Shown: positions 34,205 to 43,126 of the stretch, piece after piece
Numbering within the stretch: position 1 is the first letter of the stretch
Layout: the number at the start of each line of letters is the position of its first letter
Source of the DNA: CAISGS01 sp044376615
GTDB taxonomy: Bacteria > Pseudomonadota > Alphaproteobacteria > Caulobacterales > Caulobacteraceae
Length of the DNA stretch: 64,000 bases
Direction of reading: 5' to 3'
Assembly (NCBI GenBank): GCA_044376615.1
Contig: JBILKO010000001.1
Coordinates: 1-64,000, forward strand
Notes under the pieces: generated by a model
Told to the model about the DNA's origin: nothing
Seen by the model: only the letters and a program-made list of their open reading frames with translations
The model's database searches: none
Made by a program: the position numbers and the translations under genes

Positions 34205-36322
34205 CTATTTCTTGGCTGTCACGGCTGCGGCATCTTCTGCCTTGGCCTTGACCGCTTCGCTCAGGACATAGGCCCGGATGGACTCCGACTGGGCAGGTGT
34301 GAGGAACTGCTTGAAGCTGATCATGCCCATGGGCTGACGTGCCCCATCGATCACGACCGACTTCCAATTGTCTTCAGTCAGCAGCATCTGCGAGGTCTTC
34401 AGGTCTGGCAGATAGGTACCCGTCGCATTTGGTCCATGACAGACGGCGCAGTTTTGATGATAGAGGGCAAAGCCGTCCTTGACCGAGCCCTTGGAGCTGA
34501 CGCCGGTCAGGTCAATGGCCATCTTCTCAGGCTTGGGGAAGGCCGCGACCTTGTCGGTACCGCCAATCTTAAAGACCAGCAGACGGCCGGGCAGACGCGG
34601 ACGATCCGGCAGTGCGAAATTGGCCGCCAGAGGCGCCGCGCCGCCATAACCAACCATGATGGCGATGTATTGCTCGCCATCGATCGAATAGGTCGAGGGG
34701 GCGGCAATAATGCCATTACCTGCCTGATAGCTCCAAACCTTGGTGCCAGTCTTGGCGTTATAGGCGGCAAATTCGCCTTCAGCCGAGCCTTGGAAGACCA
34801 GATCTCCCGCTGTGGCCAGGACGCCGGCATTCCAGAAATAGGGGTGCTCGACGGTCCAGCGGGCCTTTTTGGCGACCGGATCCCAGGCAATCAGATGGCC
34901 CTTCATCATGGCCTTGATCGCGGCCTTGGCGGCCTTGCCATCGGGCAGGGCGGTGGCCAGCGTATCAATGCCGACATTCCAAGCGCCCTGCTTATGGATG
35001 TATTTGGTGTCATTGACATAGCCAAAGGGCACCGACATGGCCGGGATATAGACCAGGCCCTCTTTCGGGCTATAGGCCATGGGATGCCAGTTGTGACCGC
35101 CATAGGGGGCTGGGACGGCCAGGGCCGGATTGGTTTCGTAGCGGGCACCGGGCGTCTCGATCGGACGGCCGGTCTTCATATCCACCCCAGAGGCCCAGGT
35201 GATGGGGATGTAGTTGTTGGCGGACAAGAGCTCGCCCGTGGCCCGGTCGAGCACATAGAAGAAGCCGTTCTTGGGGGCCTGCATGACCACCTTGCGCGCC
35301 TTGCCACCTATGTTTAGCTCGGCAAGCATAATGTGTTGGGTCGCGGTATAGTCCCAGCTGTCGCCTGGGGTGGTCTGATAGTGCCAGACATAGTCGCCCG
35401 TATCGGGCTTGAGCGCGACAATGGAGGACAAGAACAGATTATCGCCCTTGCCGTCTGAACGCTTCAAATGGTTCCATGGCGAGCCATTGCCGGTGCCGAC
35501 ATAGAGGATGTCGAGATCGGGATCATATGCCATGGCATCCCAGGCCGTGCCGCCGCCGCCGGTCTTTTTCCAGCCATCGCCAAACCAGGTCTTATTGGCC
35601 TTTTCCGCCATGACCTTGTCCGAGGCCGCGCGATCGGGCTTACCCTCTGGGTTTGGGGTCGTATAGAACCGCCAAGCCAGCTTGCCGGTATTGGCGTCAT
35701 AGGCCGATAAATAGCCGCGAACACCATATTCCGCGCCGCCATTGCCGATTAAGACCTTGCCCTTGATCACGCGCGGTGCGCCGGTAATCGTATAGGGCTG
35801 GGCCTGGTCAACCGTAACGACTGACCACTTGACCTTGCCGGTCGCAGCGTCGAGCGCAATCAGGCGGCCATCCAGCGCACCGACAAAGACATTGCCGTTC
35901 CAGACCGCAACGCCGCGATTGACCACGTCGCAACAGGCGCTGAAGCCGCGCTTGCCATCGACCTTGGGGTCATAGGACCATTTTAGCGCCCCGGTCCTGG
36001 CGTCAAAGGCAAACACCTTGGACCAGCTGGTCGTGGTATAGACCGTGCCATCGACCATCAGTGGCGTGGCTTCCTGACCACGGTCTGTATCAAATTCATA
36101 GTGCCAGGCGACGCCCAGCTTGCCGATCGTATCGGTGTTGACTTGGGTCAGTGGGCTATAGCGCTGCTCTGAATAGGTGCGGCCATAGCTCATCCAATTG
36201 CTGGAATCGCTATCGGCGGCGATCAAGCGCGCGGCATCGACCTTACCGGCCTTGGGGCCGGGATGGCATGCGGTCAGCAGCCAGGCTGCCGCAAGGGTTC
36301 CGAGAATGGCTCTAATCTTCAT
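34205..36322 (-). CDS. PQQ-dependent quinohemoprotein alcohol dehydrogenase, predicted lipoprotein
   Basis: A 705-residue type II alcohol dehydrogenase: an eight-bladed PQQ propeller fused to a C-terminal cytochrome c. Seen: adjacent cysteines Cys130-Cys131, which form the disulfide ring over PQQ; GNGSPW (278-283) with a Ca2+ ligand; Asp324 in DSWDYTA, the expected base; APKNGFFYVLDRATG; and CAVCH (625-629) for heme c with Met665 or Met667 as the likely sixth ligand. The N-terminus ends in the lipobox LTAC (Cys19), so it should be a lipid-anchored periplasmic enzyme rather than a soluble one. It is divergent from a TonB receptor gene, 57 bp away. No pqq synthesis genes are in the window. Confidence 0.93.
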   Translation of the reverse strand: MKIRAILGTLAAAWLLTACHPGPKAGKVDAARLIAADSDSSNWMSYGRTYSEQRYSPLTQVNTDTIGKLGVAWHYEFDTDRGQEATPLMVDGTVYTTTSWSKVFAFDARTGALKWSYDPKVDGKRGFSACCDVVNRGVAVWNGNVFVGALDGRLIALDAATGKVKWSVVTVDQAQPYTITGAPRVIKGKVLIGNGGAEYGVRGYLSAYDANTGKLAWRFYTTPNPEGKPDRAASDKVMAEKANKTWFGDGWKKTGGGGTAWDAMAYDPDLDILYVGTGNGSPWNHLKRSDGKGDNLFLSSIVALKPDTGDYVWHYQTTPGDSWDYTATQHIMLAELNIGGKARKVVMQAPKNGFFYVLDRATGELLSANNYIPITWASGVDMKTGRPIETPGARYETNPALAVPAPYGGHNWHPMAYSPKEGLVYIPAMSVPFGYVNDTKYIHKQGAWNVGIDTLATALPDGKAAKAAIKAMMKGHLIAWDPVAKKARWTVEHPYFWNAGVLATAGDLVFQGSAEGEFAAYNAKTGTKVWSYQAGNGIIAAPSTYSIDGEQYIAIMVGYGGAAPLAANFALPDRPRLPGRLLVFKIGGTDKVAAFPKPEKMAIDLTGVSSKGSVKDGFALYHQNCAVCHGPNATGTYLPDLKTSQMLLTEDNWKSVVIDGARQPMGMISFKQFLTPAQSESIRAYVLSEAVKAKAEDAAAVTAKK

Positions 36323-36379
36323 GGTTTCCTGCCCTAAGATTTTTGTTTTTTGTCTAGGTTGACAGCGATCATGTTGTAA

Positions 36380-38452
36380 ATGCGCCAGGATGGCAACGGC
36401 CCGAGGTTTACAATCCGATCGGGCCTGAGTGGTTTTTGCGCAGGGCGTGTGATTTTGATGATTTCTGAGCCTCCTGTTATAGAGACGGTCGTTGTTCGTG
36501 CAGCGCGCCTTGCCCCATCACCAGCGGACAAGGTGTTTTCGATTGTGCGCCTGGACGAGGGCGATTTAGCTGCCGCGCCGCGTCTTGATGACGCTTTGAA
36601 ACAGGTGCCTGGCGCGTCACTGTTTCGGCGCACCTCTAGCCTTTCGGCTAATCCAACCTCTCAAGGCCTGTCCTTACGCGCCATAGCGCCATCGGGCGCG
36701 GGCCGGGCCTTGGTGACCCTGGATGGGGTGCCGCAAAATGACCCCTTTGGCGGCTGGGTGATCTGGTCGGCCCTGCCACCAGAAGGTCTATCGGGGGTAT
36801 CGGTAGTGCGTGGGGCGGGGGCAGGCGCTTATGGTGCCGGGGCCTTGACCGGGATGGTCGCCCTAGACGAGGCGGCCGGTTCGACCCGCAATCTGGAGGC
36901 CTCAGCCGGTGAGCTCGGCTCGGCCCGGCTAGGCCTGGCTTATGGTGAGGGACCGGTCTTTATGGTGGCCAGCCGCGAAACCTCGCAAGGCTATGTGCCG
37001 GTCCGCGGCGCACGCTCAGGCGCTGCGGATCGACGCACCGATCTAGAGACCTGGAGTGCCTCGACCCGTCTGCAATATGATCTCGGCCAGGTGGTCGCCG
37101 CCTTCCGCCTTGGGGCCTATCAAGAAGATCGCGGTGCGGGCCTGAAAGGGGCCAATTCGCGGGCTGAGGGCCAACAGGCCAGCCTGACCCTGGCCCAGAC
37201 TTCGGATGCCGATGCCAGCGGCTGGCGCGCTCAGGCCTGGGTAAGGCGCTCTAACCTCTCCAATAGCTCTGTGGCTGTGTCGGCTGACCGCGCAACAACC
37301 ACGCCTGCCAATAACCAATATGCCACCCCGGCCACTGGTTATGGCCTCAATGCGGCCTGGCGCGGGGCTGGCCAGGGCTGGACCAGCGAGATCGGGGCTG
37401 ATGCGCGTCTGACGGATGGCGAAGTACACGAGCTGTTTCGCTATCAGGGTGGTGCCTTTACGCGTGACCGCCGTGCGGGTGGTCGCACCCAGGTCGTCGG
37501 CACCTATTGGGAAGGTTCGCGCCAATCGGGTCGCTGGCTGCTGGCCGGTGGGGCGCGTCTAGACGCCTGGCAGGCAACGGACGGCTTTCGGCGCGAGACC
37601 AATGCCCAGACCGGGTCCGTCACCCTAAGCCAGACCTTTGCCAGGACCAATGGCCTTGAACCCACCGCCAGGCTGGGCCTTAAGCGGGATTTTGGCGACG
37701 GGCTTTATTGGCGCAGCGCCGTCTATTCCGGTTTCCGCACCCCGACCCTAAACGAGCTCTACCGTCCGTTCCGGGTTGGCAATGACATAACCGAAGCCAA
37801 TCCGGCGCTGAAGCCAGAGCGCTTGGCGGGCCTAGACCTGAGCCTTGGCGGCGAGGGCGCGTGGCGCTGGAGCCTCGGCGGCTTTGCCAATCGTCTCAGC
37901 GACCCGGTAACTAATGTGACTCTGGGTGCAGGGCCTGGCGTACTGGCGGTCCTGCCGAGCGCGGGTTTTATCCCGGCGGGCGGTGTCCTAAGGCAGCGGC
38001 AAAATGCGGGGCAGATTATGGCCTATGGGCTTGAGGCCGAGGCCGCGCGGGACCTGACGCCCACCCTCAACGTTCGCGCAGCCCTATCGGCAACCCATGC
38101 CCGGGTTGAGGGCGCAGATAAGGCACCGCAATTGAATGGCAAGCGTCCGGCCCAGACCCCGGAACTGACGCTGGTTGCCCAACTGCGTTGGACCCCGGTC
38201 CAGCCCTTGACCCTAAGCGCTGACCTTCGGTTCGAGACTGCGCGCTATGAGGATGACCTTAATACCCGCCGCCTGGCTCCCGCCACCAGCCTGGATGCAC
38301 GGGCAGGCTGGGCGCTTGCCAAGGGCCTTGAGGTCTATTTGGCCGCCGACAATGTCATCAATGCCAAGATCGCCGTGGCCCAGTCCGCCGATGGCGTCAC
38401 CGGCTATGGCGCGCCGCGCCTGGTGCGGGTGGGCCTCAGTGTTAGGCGTTAG
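36380..38452 (+). CDS. TonB-dependent outer-membrane receptor
   Basis: A protein of up to 690 residues with a TonB box-like ETVVV (35-39), a plug domain (LDDALKQVPGASLFRR, SLRAIAPSGAGRALVTLDGVPQNDPFGGW, VSVVRGAGAGAYGAGALTG) and a C-terminal beta barrel with NELYRPFRVGN and ending in VRVGLSVRR. Such receptors import scarce ligands using TonB energy. No clear signal peptide precedes the TonB box; the start could be ATG 36380 or ATG 36458, and neither has a good ribosome site. Its divergent partner is a PQQ enzyme, so PQQ is a candidate ligand. The stop overlaps the convergent gene's stop within TTAG. Confidence 0.88.
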   Translation: MRQDGNGPRFTIRSGLSGFCAGRVILMISEPPVIETVVVRAARLAPSPADKVFSIVRLDEGDLAAAPRLDDALKQVPGASLFRRTSSLSANPTSQGLSLRAIAPSGAGRALVTLDGVPQNDPFGGWVIWSALPPEGLSGVSVVRGAGAGAYGAGALTGMVALDEAAGSTRNLEASAGELGSARLGLAYGEGPVFMVASRETSQGYVPVRGARSGAADRRTDLETWSASTRLQYDLGQVVAAFRLGAYQEDRGAGLKGANSRAEGQQASLTLAQTSDADASGWRAQAWVRRSNLSNSSVAVSADRATTTPANNQYATPATGYGLNAAWRGAGQGWTSEIGADARLTDGEVHELFRYQGGAFTRDRRAGGRTQVVGTYWEGSRQSGRWLLAGGARLDAWQATDGFRRETNAQTGSVTLSQTFARTNGLEPTARLGLKRDFGDGLYWRSAVYSGFRTPTLNELYRPFRVGNDITEANPALKPERLAGLDLSLGGEGAWRWSLGGFANRLSDPVTNVTLGAGPGVLAVLPSAGFIPAGGVLRQRQNAGQIMAYGLEAEAARDLTPTLNVRAALSATHARVEGADKAPQLNGKRPAQTPELTLVAQLRWTPVQPLTLSADLRFETARYEDDLNTRRLAPATSLDARAGWALAKGLEVYLAADNVINAKIAVAQSADGVTGYGAPRLVRVGLSVRR

Positions 38453-39552
38453 CGACCACAACCTGCCACCTTGCAGGCGGCGTCATCGGACCAGCTGATC
38501 AGGCGCACCAGCATGGCCCCGATCTCGTGCAGGGGCGAGGTCGCAAGCGACAGGACCTGACCATCCAGCGGGGCCGTGACCGTTGCCGTGACCTGGCCAA
38601 AGGGATTGCTGATCGTGGCCAATACCTGGCCTGCCTTGACCTTATCGCCGATCTTGACCTTGAGCCGGGCATAGCCGCCGCGCGGGGCCGAGACATTGGT
38701 GGTCAGATTGCCGATATAGGGATCGGGCCCAGGCTTGGTTATCTGCCCTACGACCATGCCCTGATCGATCATCAGGTTTTTGATGCCGGTAAGCGCCCGC
38801 TCGATCATCACCGGGTCAAATACTTCCGGCGCGCCGAGCTCCAAGGTCACGGCCGTCATGCCCGCAGCATTGAGCATATTCTCAATCGCTCCGTTCACGC
38901 CCGGATCAAGCTTGATGACATCAGGCCGGATCACTTCGGCCATGTGTTTAGCTGCTGGGGTTTGGGCGAAGATGTACATGGGATAGAGCGTGCCGCGTGA
39001 CTGGGTGTGCAGATCAATGGCCAGATCAGCATTGCCGATAAACAGGCCCGTCCAGAGCCGCCCGGCATAGACATCGGCAATATCATCGCTATTCACATCG
39101 CCGGGCATTTTGCGGTTTAAGTTGCTGGTGCCCGCGCCCTCACTCGGCTGAAACCCGCGCGCGGCCTGCAAGAGGCCAGGCTGGTTCAGGCCGGGCACGC
39201 CAATCACAACCCCGCTCAGCAGTTTGGGATCAAGGTCCTTGAACAGGTCCTGGATGACCGCAATGCCATTGAGCTCATCGCCATGCACAGCGGCCGTGAG
39301 CAAGAGCCGCTTGCCGGGCCTTGCCCCCTTGGCAACCAGGACCGGCACATACCAGCCAAGCCCAGTCGCCTGGTCCGTGACCCGAAAATAGAAGCGCGAC
39401 AGGCTGGCAGGTGGCAGGTCGCTGACATCCAGGGCCGAAATCACCGGCGCCCCATCCATCCTGTCGCCGGTCAGGACCGTGGCGGCCTGGGTCTGCGCCC
39501 CACCTAGGGCGAGCGTGAGGCTAGCGATCAGAAGGGCAGCAAGGCGTTTCAT
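38449..39552 (-). CDS. Succinylglutamate desuccinylase/aspartoacylase-type metallopeptidase, exported
   Basis: A 367-residue zinc deacylase of the AstE/ASPA (M14-like) family. Seen: an N-terminal signal peptide (1-23, ending AQTQA), zinc ligands His90 and Glu93 in AAVHGDE, NLNRKMPG (144-151), the third ligand His182 in DLHTQ, catalytic Glu238 in LELGAPE, and a C-terminal biotinyl-lipoyl-like beta domain (about 285-345, VKIGDKVKAGQVLATI). A signal peptide is unusual for amino-acid deacylases and suggests periplasmic amide cleavage. The start is ATG 39552, two bases after the stop of the thiolase gene, so the two are co-transcribed. Confidence 0.87.
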   Translation of the reverse strand: MKRLAALLIASLTLALGGAQTQAATVLTGDRMDGAPVISALDVSDLPPASLSRFYFRVTDQATGLGWYVPVLVAKGARPGKRLLLTAAVHGDELNGIAVIQDLFKDLDPKLLSGVVIGVPGLNQPGLLQAARGFQPSEGAGTSNLNRKMPGDVNSDDIADVYAGRLWTGLFIGNADLAIDLHTQSRGTLYPMYIFAQTPAAKHMAEVIRPDVIKLDPGVNGAIENMLNAAGMTAVTLELGAPEVFDPVMIERALTGIKNLMIDQGMVVGQITKPGPDPYIGNLTTNVSAPRGGYARLKVKIGDKVKAGQVLATISNPFGQVTATVTAPLDGQVLSLATSPLHEIGAMLVRLISWSDDAACKVAGCGR

Positions 39553-39554
39553 GC

Positions 39555-40751
39555 TTAAGGCCGCTCGAATATGGCCGCCAGGCCCTGGCCGCCGCCAACG
39601 CACATGGTCTCTAGGCCATAGCGGCCCTTGCGGCGCTCTAGCTCATACAACAAGGTGGCCAAGATCCGCCCACCGGTTGCGGCAATCGGGTGGCCGAGCG
39701 AAATGCCTGAGCCATTGACGTTCAAACGCTCTGGATCATGCCAGTTCCAGCCCTTGAGCACGGCCAGTACCTGACAGGCAAAGGCCTCATTCAACTCAAC
39801 CAGATCCATCTTGTCGACCGTCAGTCCTGTGCGGGCCATCAGCTTTTCAACGGCGGGGACAGGGCCATAGCCCATAGTGCCGGGGTGACACCCCGCTGCT
39901 GCCCAGCCGACCAAATAGCCGATGGGCTCTAGATTAAGTTCGGCCAACTTATCCTCGGCCACGATCAGACAGGCGGCGGCAGCATCGTTTTGCTGGCTGG
40001 AATTACCGGCCGTGACGATGCCGTCCTTCATGATCGGACGCAGGGCGGCCATGCTGGCGACAGTGGCATCGCTGCGCACGCCCTCGTCGCGGCTGACCAG
40101 GACGGGATCACCCTTGCGCTGCGGCACGCTGATCGGGACAAGTTCCTGATCAAAGGCCCCGCGCGCCCAGGCCGCGGCTGCCCGCGCATGGCTCTGGGCG
40201 GCATATTCGTCTGAGGCTTCACGGCTAATATTATGCTCGCGCGCCAGGTTTTCGGCGGTCTCGATCATGCCGGAAATCTTGCCAAAGCGCTCAACCGGCT
40301 GGGATCGCTCGCGGCCGCGCTCAAGCCGGTCATGCAGGGTGACAGAGCCGGCCCGCGCGCCGCCGCGCATGTCGGTGGTATAGTATTCAACATTGCTCAT
40401 GCTCTCGACGCCGCCCGCAATCACGACATCGGCGGCGCCGGTCTGGACCATCATGGCGGCATTGACGATGGCTTGCAGCCCGCCGCCGCAGCGCCGATCG
40501 ACCTGGCTGCCCGGCACCTCGATCGGAAGATCCGCCGCCAAAGCCGCCCAGCGGCCAATGCAGGGCGTCTCGCCATTGGCATAGCTTTGAGCAAAGACGA
40601 CATCCTCGATCCGGGCGGGATCAATGCCGCTGCGGGCCACAACCGCCTTGACGACGGCGGCGGCCAGGGTCTCTACCGGGACAGAGGCCATGGACCCTAG
40701 GAACTTGCCAACCGGGGTGCGGACAGGGGCGATAATGGCAGCGCGGCGCAT
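39555..40751 (-). CDS. Acetyl-CoA acyltransferase (thiolase)
   Basis: A 398-residue type II thiolase that cleaves 3-ketoacyl-CoA or condenses acetyl-CoA. Seen: catalytic Cys88 in DRRCGGGLQAI (where most thiolases have CGSG), VIAGGVESMSN, NGSGISLGHPIAATGGR with His354, and CVGGGQG with Cys384. All catalytic residues are present. It is immediately followed by an exported metallopeptidase gene, a coupling with no obvious metabolic logic. Degradative versus biosynthetic specificity cannot be told by eye. Confidence 0.94.
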   Translation of the reverse strand: MRRAAIIAPVRTPVGKFLGSMASVPVETLAAAVVKAVVARSGIDPARIEDVVFAQSYANGETPCIGRWAALAADLPIEVPGSQVDRRCGGGLQAIVNAAMMVQTGAADVVIAGGVESMSNVEYYTTDMRGGARAGSVTLHDRLERGRERSQPVERFGKISGMIETAENLAREHNISREASDEYAAQSHARAAAAWARGAFDQELVPISVPQRKGDPVLVSRDEGVRSDATVASMAALRPIMKDGIVTAGNSSQQNDAAAACLIVAEDKLAELNLEPIGYLVGWAAAGCHPGTMGYGPVPAVEKLMARTGLTVDKMDLVELNEAFACQVLAVLKGWNWHDPERLNVNGSGISLGHPIAATGGRILATLLYELERRKGRYGLETMCVGGGQGLAAIFERP

Positions 40752-40880
40752 GGGCGTCTGATCTCCAACCTAAACCTTGCCCTTTATGAACCGGGCTTTG
40801 GCTTGACCCAAGGCCAAAATCGGACACCAATCGGATTTCCAGGCCGCCAATGCACGCGGCCCTAGGGGGAGAAACACAAG

Positions 40881-41276
40881 ATGACACCTTTGCTGACCTT
40901 ATTGGCCTGGACCCTGGTCCTGGCCTTTGCCCAGATTCTATCCTTCGATTTTGCTCGGACCGGACAATACGGCCTGAAATGGAATACTGGCCCGCGCGAC
41001 GAGACCATGCCGCCGCTTAGCGCCTTTGCCGAACGCCTGCGCCGCGCCCAGGATAATCTTTATGAGACCCTGCCTCTGTTTATTGCCGCAGTCCTGATTG
41101 CGCATGCGGCGGGCAAGGAAAATGCCCAGACCGTTATGGGCGCGCAAATCTATTTGGCTGGGCGGGTGGTCTATGTCCCGCTCTATGCGTTTGGCGTGCG
41201 CCAGGTTCGGTCCCTGGTCTGGCTAGCCAGCACGGCGGGCCTGTTACTGATCATCTGGAACCTTTTGGCCGGTTGA
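40881..41276 (+). CDS. MAPEG family membrane protein
   Basis: A 131-residue protein with four hydrophobic helices of the MAPEG family (membrane-associated eicosanoid and glutathione metabolism). Seen: the N-terminal helix, then the conserved segment RLRRAQDNLYETLPLFIAAVLIAH, which carries the ERAxxNxxE-like signature, and YLAGRVVYVPLYAFG. The bacterial function is unsettled. GGGGAG precedes the ATG. Its stop is one base before the start of a GNAT gene. Confidence 0.88.
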   Translation: MTPLLTLLAWTLVLAFAQILSFDFARTGQYGLKWNTGPRDETMPPLSAFAERLRRAQDNLYETLPLFIAAVLIAHAAGKENAQTVMGAQIYLAGRVVYVPLYAFGVRQVRSLVWLASTAGLLLIIWNLLAG

Positions 41277-41277
41277 G

Positions 41278-41829
41278 TTGAGCATATTTGATTTTCAAAG
41301 CGGGCCGGGGGCGTCACAGGCCCCGGCCCTGCAGACCGAGCGCTTAACCCTGCGCGGTCATAGCCTCGATGACTTCAATGCCAGCTTAGCGCTTTGGAGC
41401 GATCCGAGCGTCACCCGCTTTATTGGCGGCAGGCCAGCGACCACCTCTGAAGTCTGGTCCCGGATCCTGACCTATACCGGTCACTGGGCCTTGATGGGGT
41501 TTGGCTATTGGGCCGTTATCGAGACCAAGACCGGCCGGTTTATTGGCGAGGTGGGCCTGGCCTATAGCCGGCGCGATATAGACCCGCCTTTGGATCAATG
41601 TCCCGAAAGCGGCTGGGCCTTTATCCCCGATGTTCATGGCCTGGGCCTGGCCAGCGAGGCGGTGCGCGCCGCCCTGGCATGGGCCGATCACCATTTTGGC
41701 CGCACCGACAGCGTCTGTATGATCGACCCAGCCAATGCGCCCTCAATCACCCTGGCCAAGCGCTGCGGCTATAGCCTGCGCGGCGATGCCCAGTTTCGCG
41801 GCTCAAAGACCCTGATCTTTGAGCGCTAG
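41278..41829 (+). CDS. GNAT family N-acetyltransferase (RimJ/RimL-like)
   Basis: A 183-residue acetyl-CoA-dependent acyltransferase. Seen: LQTERLTLRGHSLDD (18-32), the usual opening of the RimJ/RimL branch; GFGYWAVIETKTGRFIGEVGL; the acetyl-CoA loop region HGLGLASEAVRAALAWA; and MIDPANAPSITLAKRCGY near the C-terminus. The start is TTG one base after the MAPEG stop. Substrate (ribosomal protein, amine or antibiotic) unknown. Confidence 0.9.
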   Translation: MSIFDFQSGPGASQAPALQTERLTLRGHSLDDFNASLALWSDPSVTRFIGGRPATTSEVWSRILTYTGHWALMGFGYWAVIETKTGRFIGEVGLAYSRRDIDPPLDQCPESGWAFIPDVHGLGLASEAVRAALAWADHHFGRTDSVCMIDPANAPSITLAKRCGYSLRGDAQFRGSKTLIFER

Positions 41830-41875
41830 GTCCAGTTTTCCCATTTAAATTGGATCCCTAAGGTCGCTACACCCG

Positions 41876-42787
41876 ATGACAAAAGACGACCATGAAACAG
41901 AGCAAAGTTCGGCGCTGGGCTGGGTCTGGCTTTCGCGATTCATTGCGGTTGATCGGCGGCTTGCTCAAAGGGCATCGGGCAATCGCGCAACACGCTTCAT
42001 TTATGAATTTATTCGCTTTGGCATGAAGCAGGCCTGGGCCTGTTTGTTCGGCGGTGCCATGCTGGCGCTCCTGCTGGCCACCCATCTTTGGTATCCGAAA
42101 GACGCTTTATTTGCGCGCTATGATTTTCTTGTGCTGGCGGCCTTGTCGGTTCAGGTCGGCATGCTGGTCTGGCGGCTTGAGACCTGGGAAGAAGCCCGGG
42201 TCATCTTGGTCTTTCACCTCGTCGGGACGGCGATGGAGATTTTTAAAACCCGCATGGGCTCTTGGATTTATCCTGAGCCAAGTCTCTTGCGATTGGGGGG
42301 CGTTCCGCTCTTTTCAGGATTTATGTATGCGGCGGTCGGCAGTTACATCGCGCGGGCCTGGCGCCTGTTTGATTTTCAGTTTGAGCGTTATCCGCCACTA
42401 TGGGCGACCTGGCTGCTCGCGGCTGCAATCTATGGGAACTTTTTCCTCCACCATTATTGGTATGATTTAAGGTGGATCATATTGGCGGCGTTTTTTCTGC
42501 TCTTCGGAAGAACCGTGATTTGGTTTCGCGTGCACCATCACTGGCGCTGGATGCCCGTTCCAATATCGACCTTTTTGGTCGCGCTGTTTATTTGGATTGG
42601 CGAAAACATTGGCACCTGGTCCAGGGCTTGGATCTACCCATCCCAATCCAGCGGTTGGTCGCCCGTACCCCTGTCAAAGCTATCGGCCTGGTATTTGCTG
42701 ATGATTATCAGTGTTGTCCTTGTAACCCTGGTTCAAAAGCCCAAGGCGTTTGACAAGCGCGGGGCCGAGCTCCAGCCGAATGGCTGA
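41876..42787 (+). CDS. DUF817 family membrane protein
   Basis: A 303-residue integral membrane protein of the DUF817 (YoaT-like) family, unknown function. Seen: about eight helices; FIRFGMKQAWACLFGG (45-60); VFHLVGTAMEIFKTRMGSW, the strongest family motif; PLFSGFMYAAVGSYIARAW; and IGENIGTWSRAWIYPSQ. Charged motifs inside helices (Glu/Lys in MEIFK) hint at a catalytic or transport pore role, but nothing is established. Confidence 0.87.
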   Translation: MTKDDHETEQSSALGWVWLSRFIAVDRRLAQRASGNRATRFIYEFIRFGMKQAWACLFGGAMLALLLATHLWYPKDALFARYDFLVLAALSVQVGMLVWRLETWEEARVILVFHLVGTAMEIFKTRMGSWIYPEPSLLRLGGVPLFSGFMYAAVGSYIARAWRLFDFQFERYPPLWATWLLAAAIYGNFFLHHYWYDLRWIILAAFFLLFGRTVIWFRVHHHWRWMPVPISTFLVALFIWIGENIGTWSRAWIYPSQSSGWSPVPLSKLSAWYLLMIISVVLVTLVQKPKAFDKRGAELQPNG

Positions 42788-43126
42788 ATGCATATTTACC
42801 AATCATCGCTTCAGGACCCCGCCCGGCGAGGCCTGAAATCAGTGTGGAAATGCATGGCATCCTTGCCCCCAGCCACAGCTCAGCCTGCTTGTGGCAAGGC
42901 ACTGACCAGGCCCACGGCTCCGGCCGATAGCATTAATTTACGGCGATCAAGGCGCATTGTGGTTCATCCTCAAATCCAGGCTGGCAAACTAGGCCCCTGG
43001 AGTGGCCCCTGACAAGGGCGCACCGGCGCGCGATTATTGCTTGTCAAAAGTATTGTAAAAATCGCCATCTTGACGGGTTTTCACCGGCCTTGTCTTGTGG
43101 GTGTCGGGGACATTGGGGGGCAGACC
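42788..43126. other. Intergenic stretch, 339 bp
   Basis: No intact gene. It holds a minus-strand Tat-leader remnant (42880-42957, listed separately) and the 5' region of the S9 peptidase gene, including GGGGGGC just before its ATG. I see no RNA gene or terminator. Confidence 0.5.
42880..42957 (-). pseudogene. Orphan Tat signal peptide (truncated gene remnant)
   Basis: ATG at 42957 opens 25 codons that look like a Tat export signal: DRRKLML (twin arginine at residues 5-6), then a hydrophobic core SAGAVGLVSALP. A TGA follows at once, where the mature protein should begin. No domain can be recognised in any frame beyond the stop, so this is either a decayed gene or a free-standing signal. The parent family cannot be named. 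Confidence 0.5.

Noticed and set aside
34109..35317. Long plus-strand open frame of about 400 codons under the PQQ dehydrogenase gene
   Set aside because: It is antisense to a gene with clear domain motifs, and its translation has no recognisable domain; such frames are common opposite GC-rich genes.
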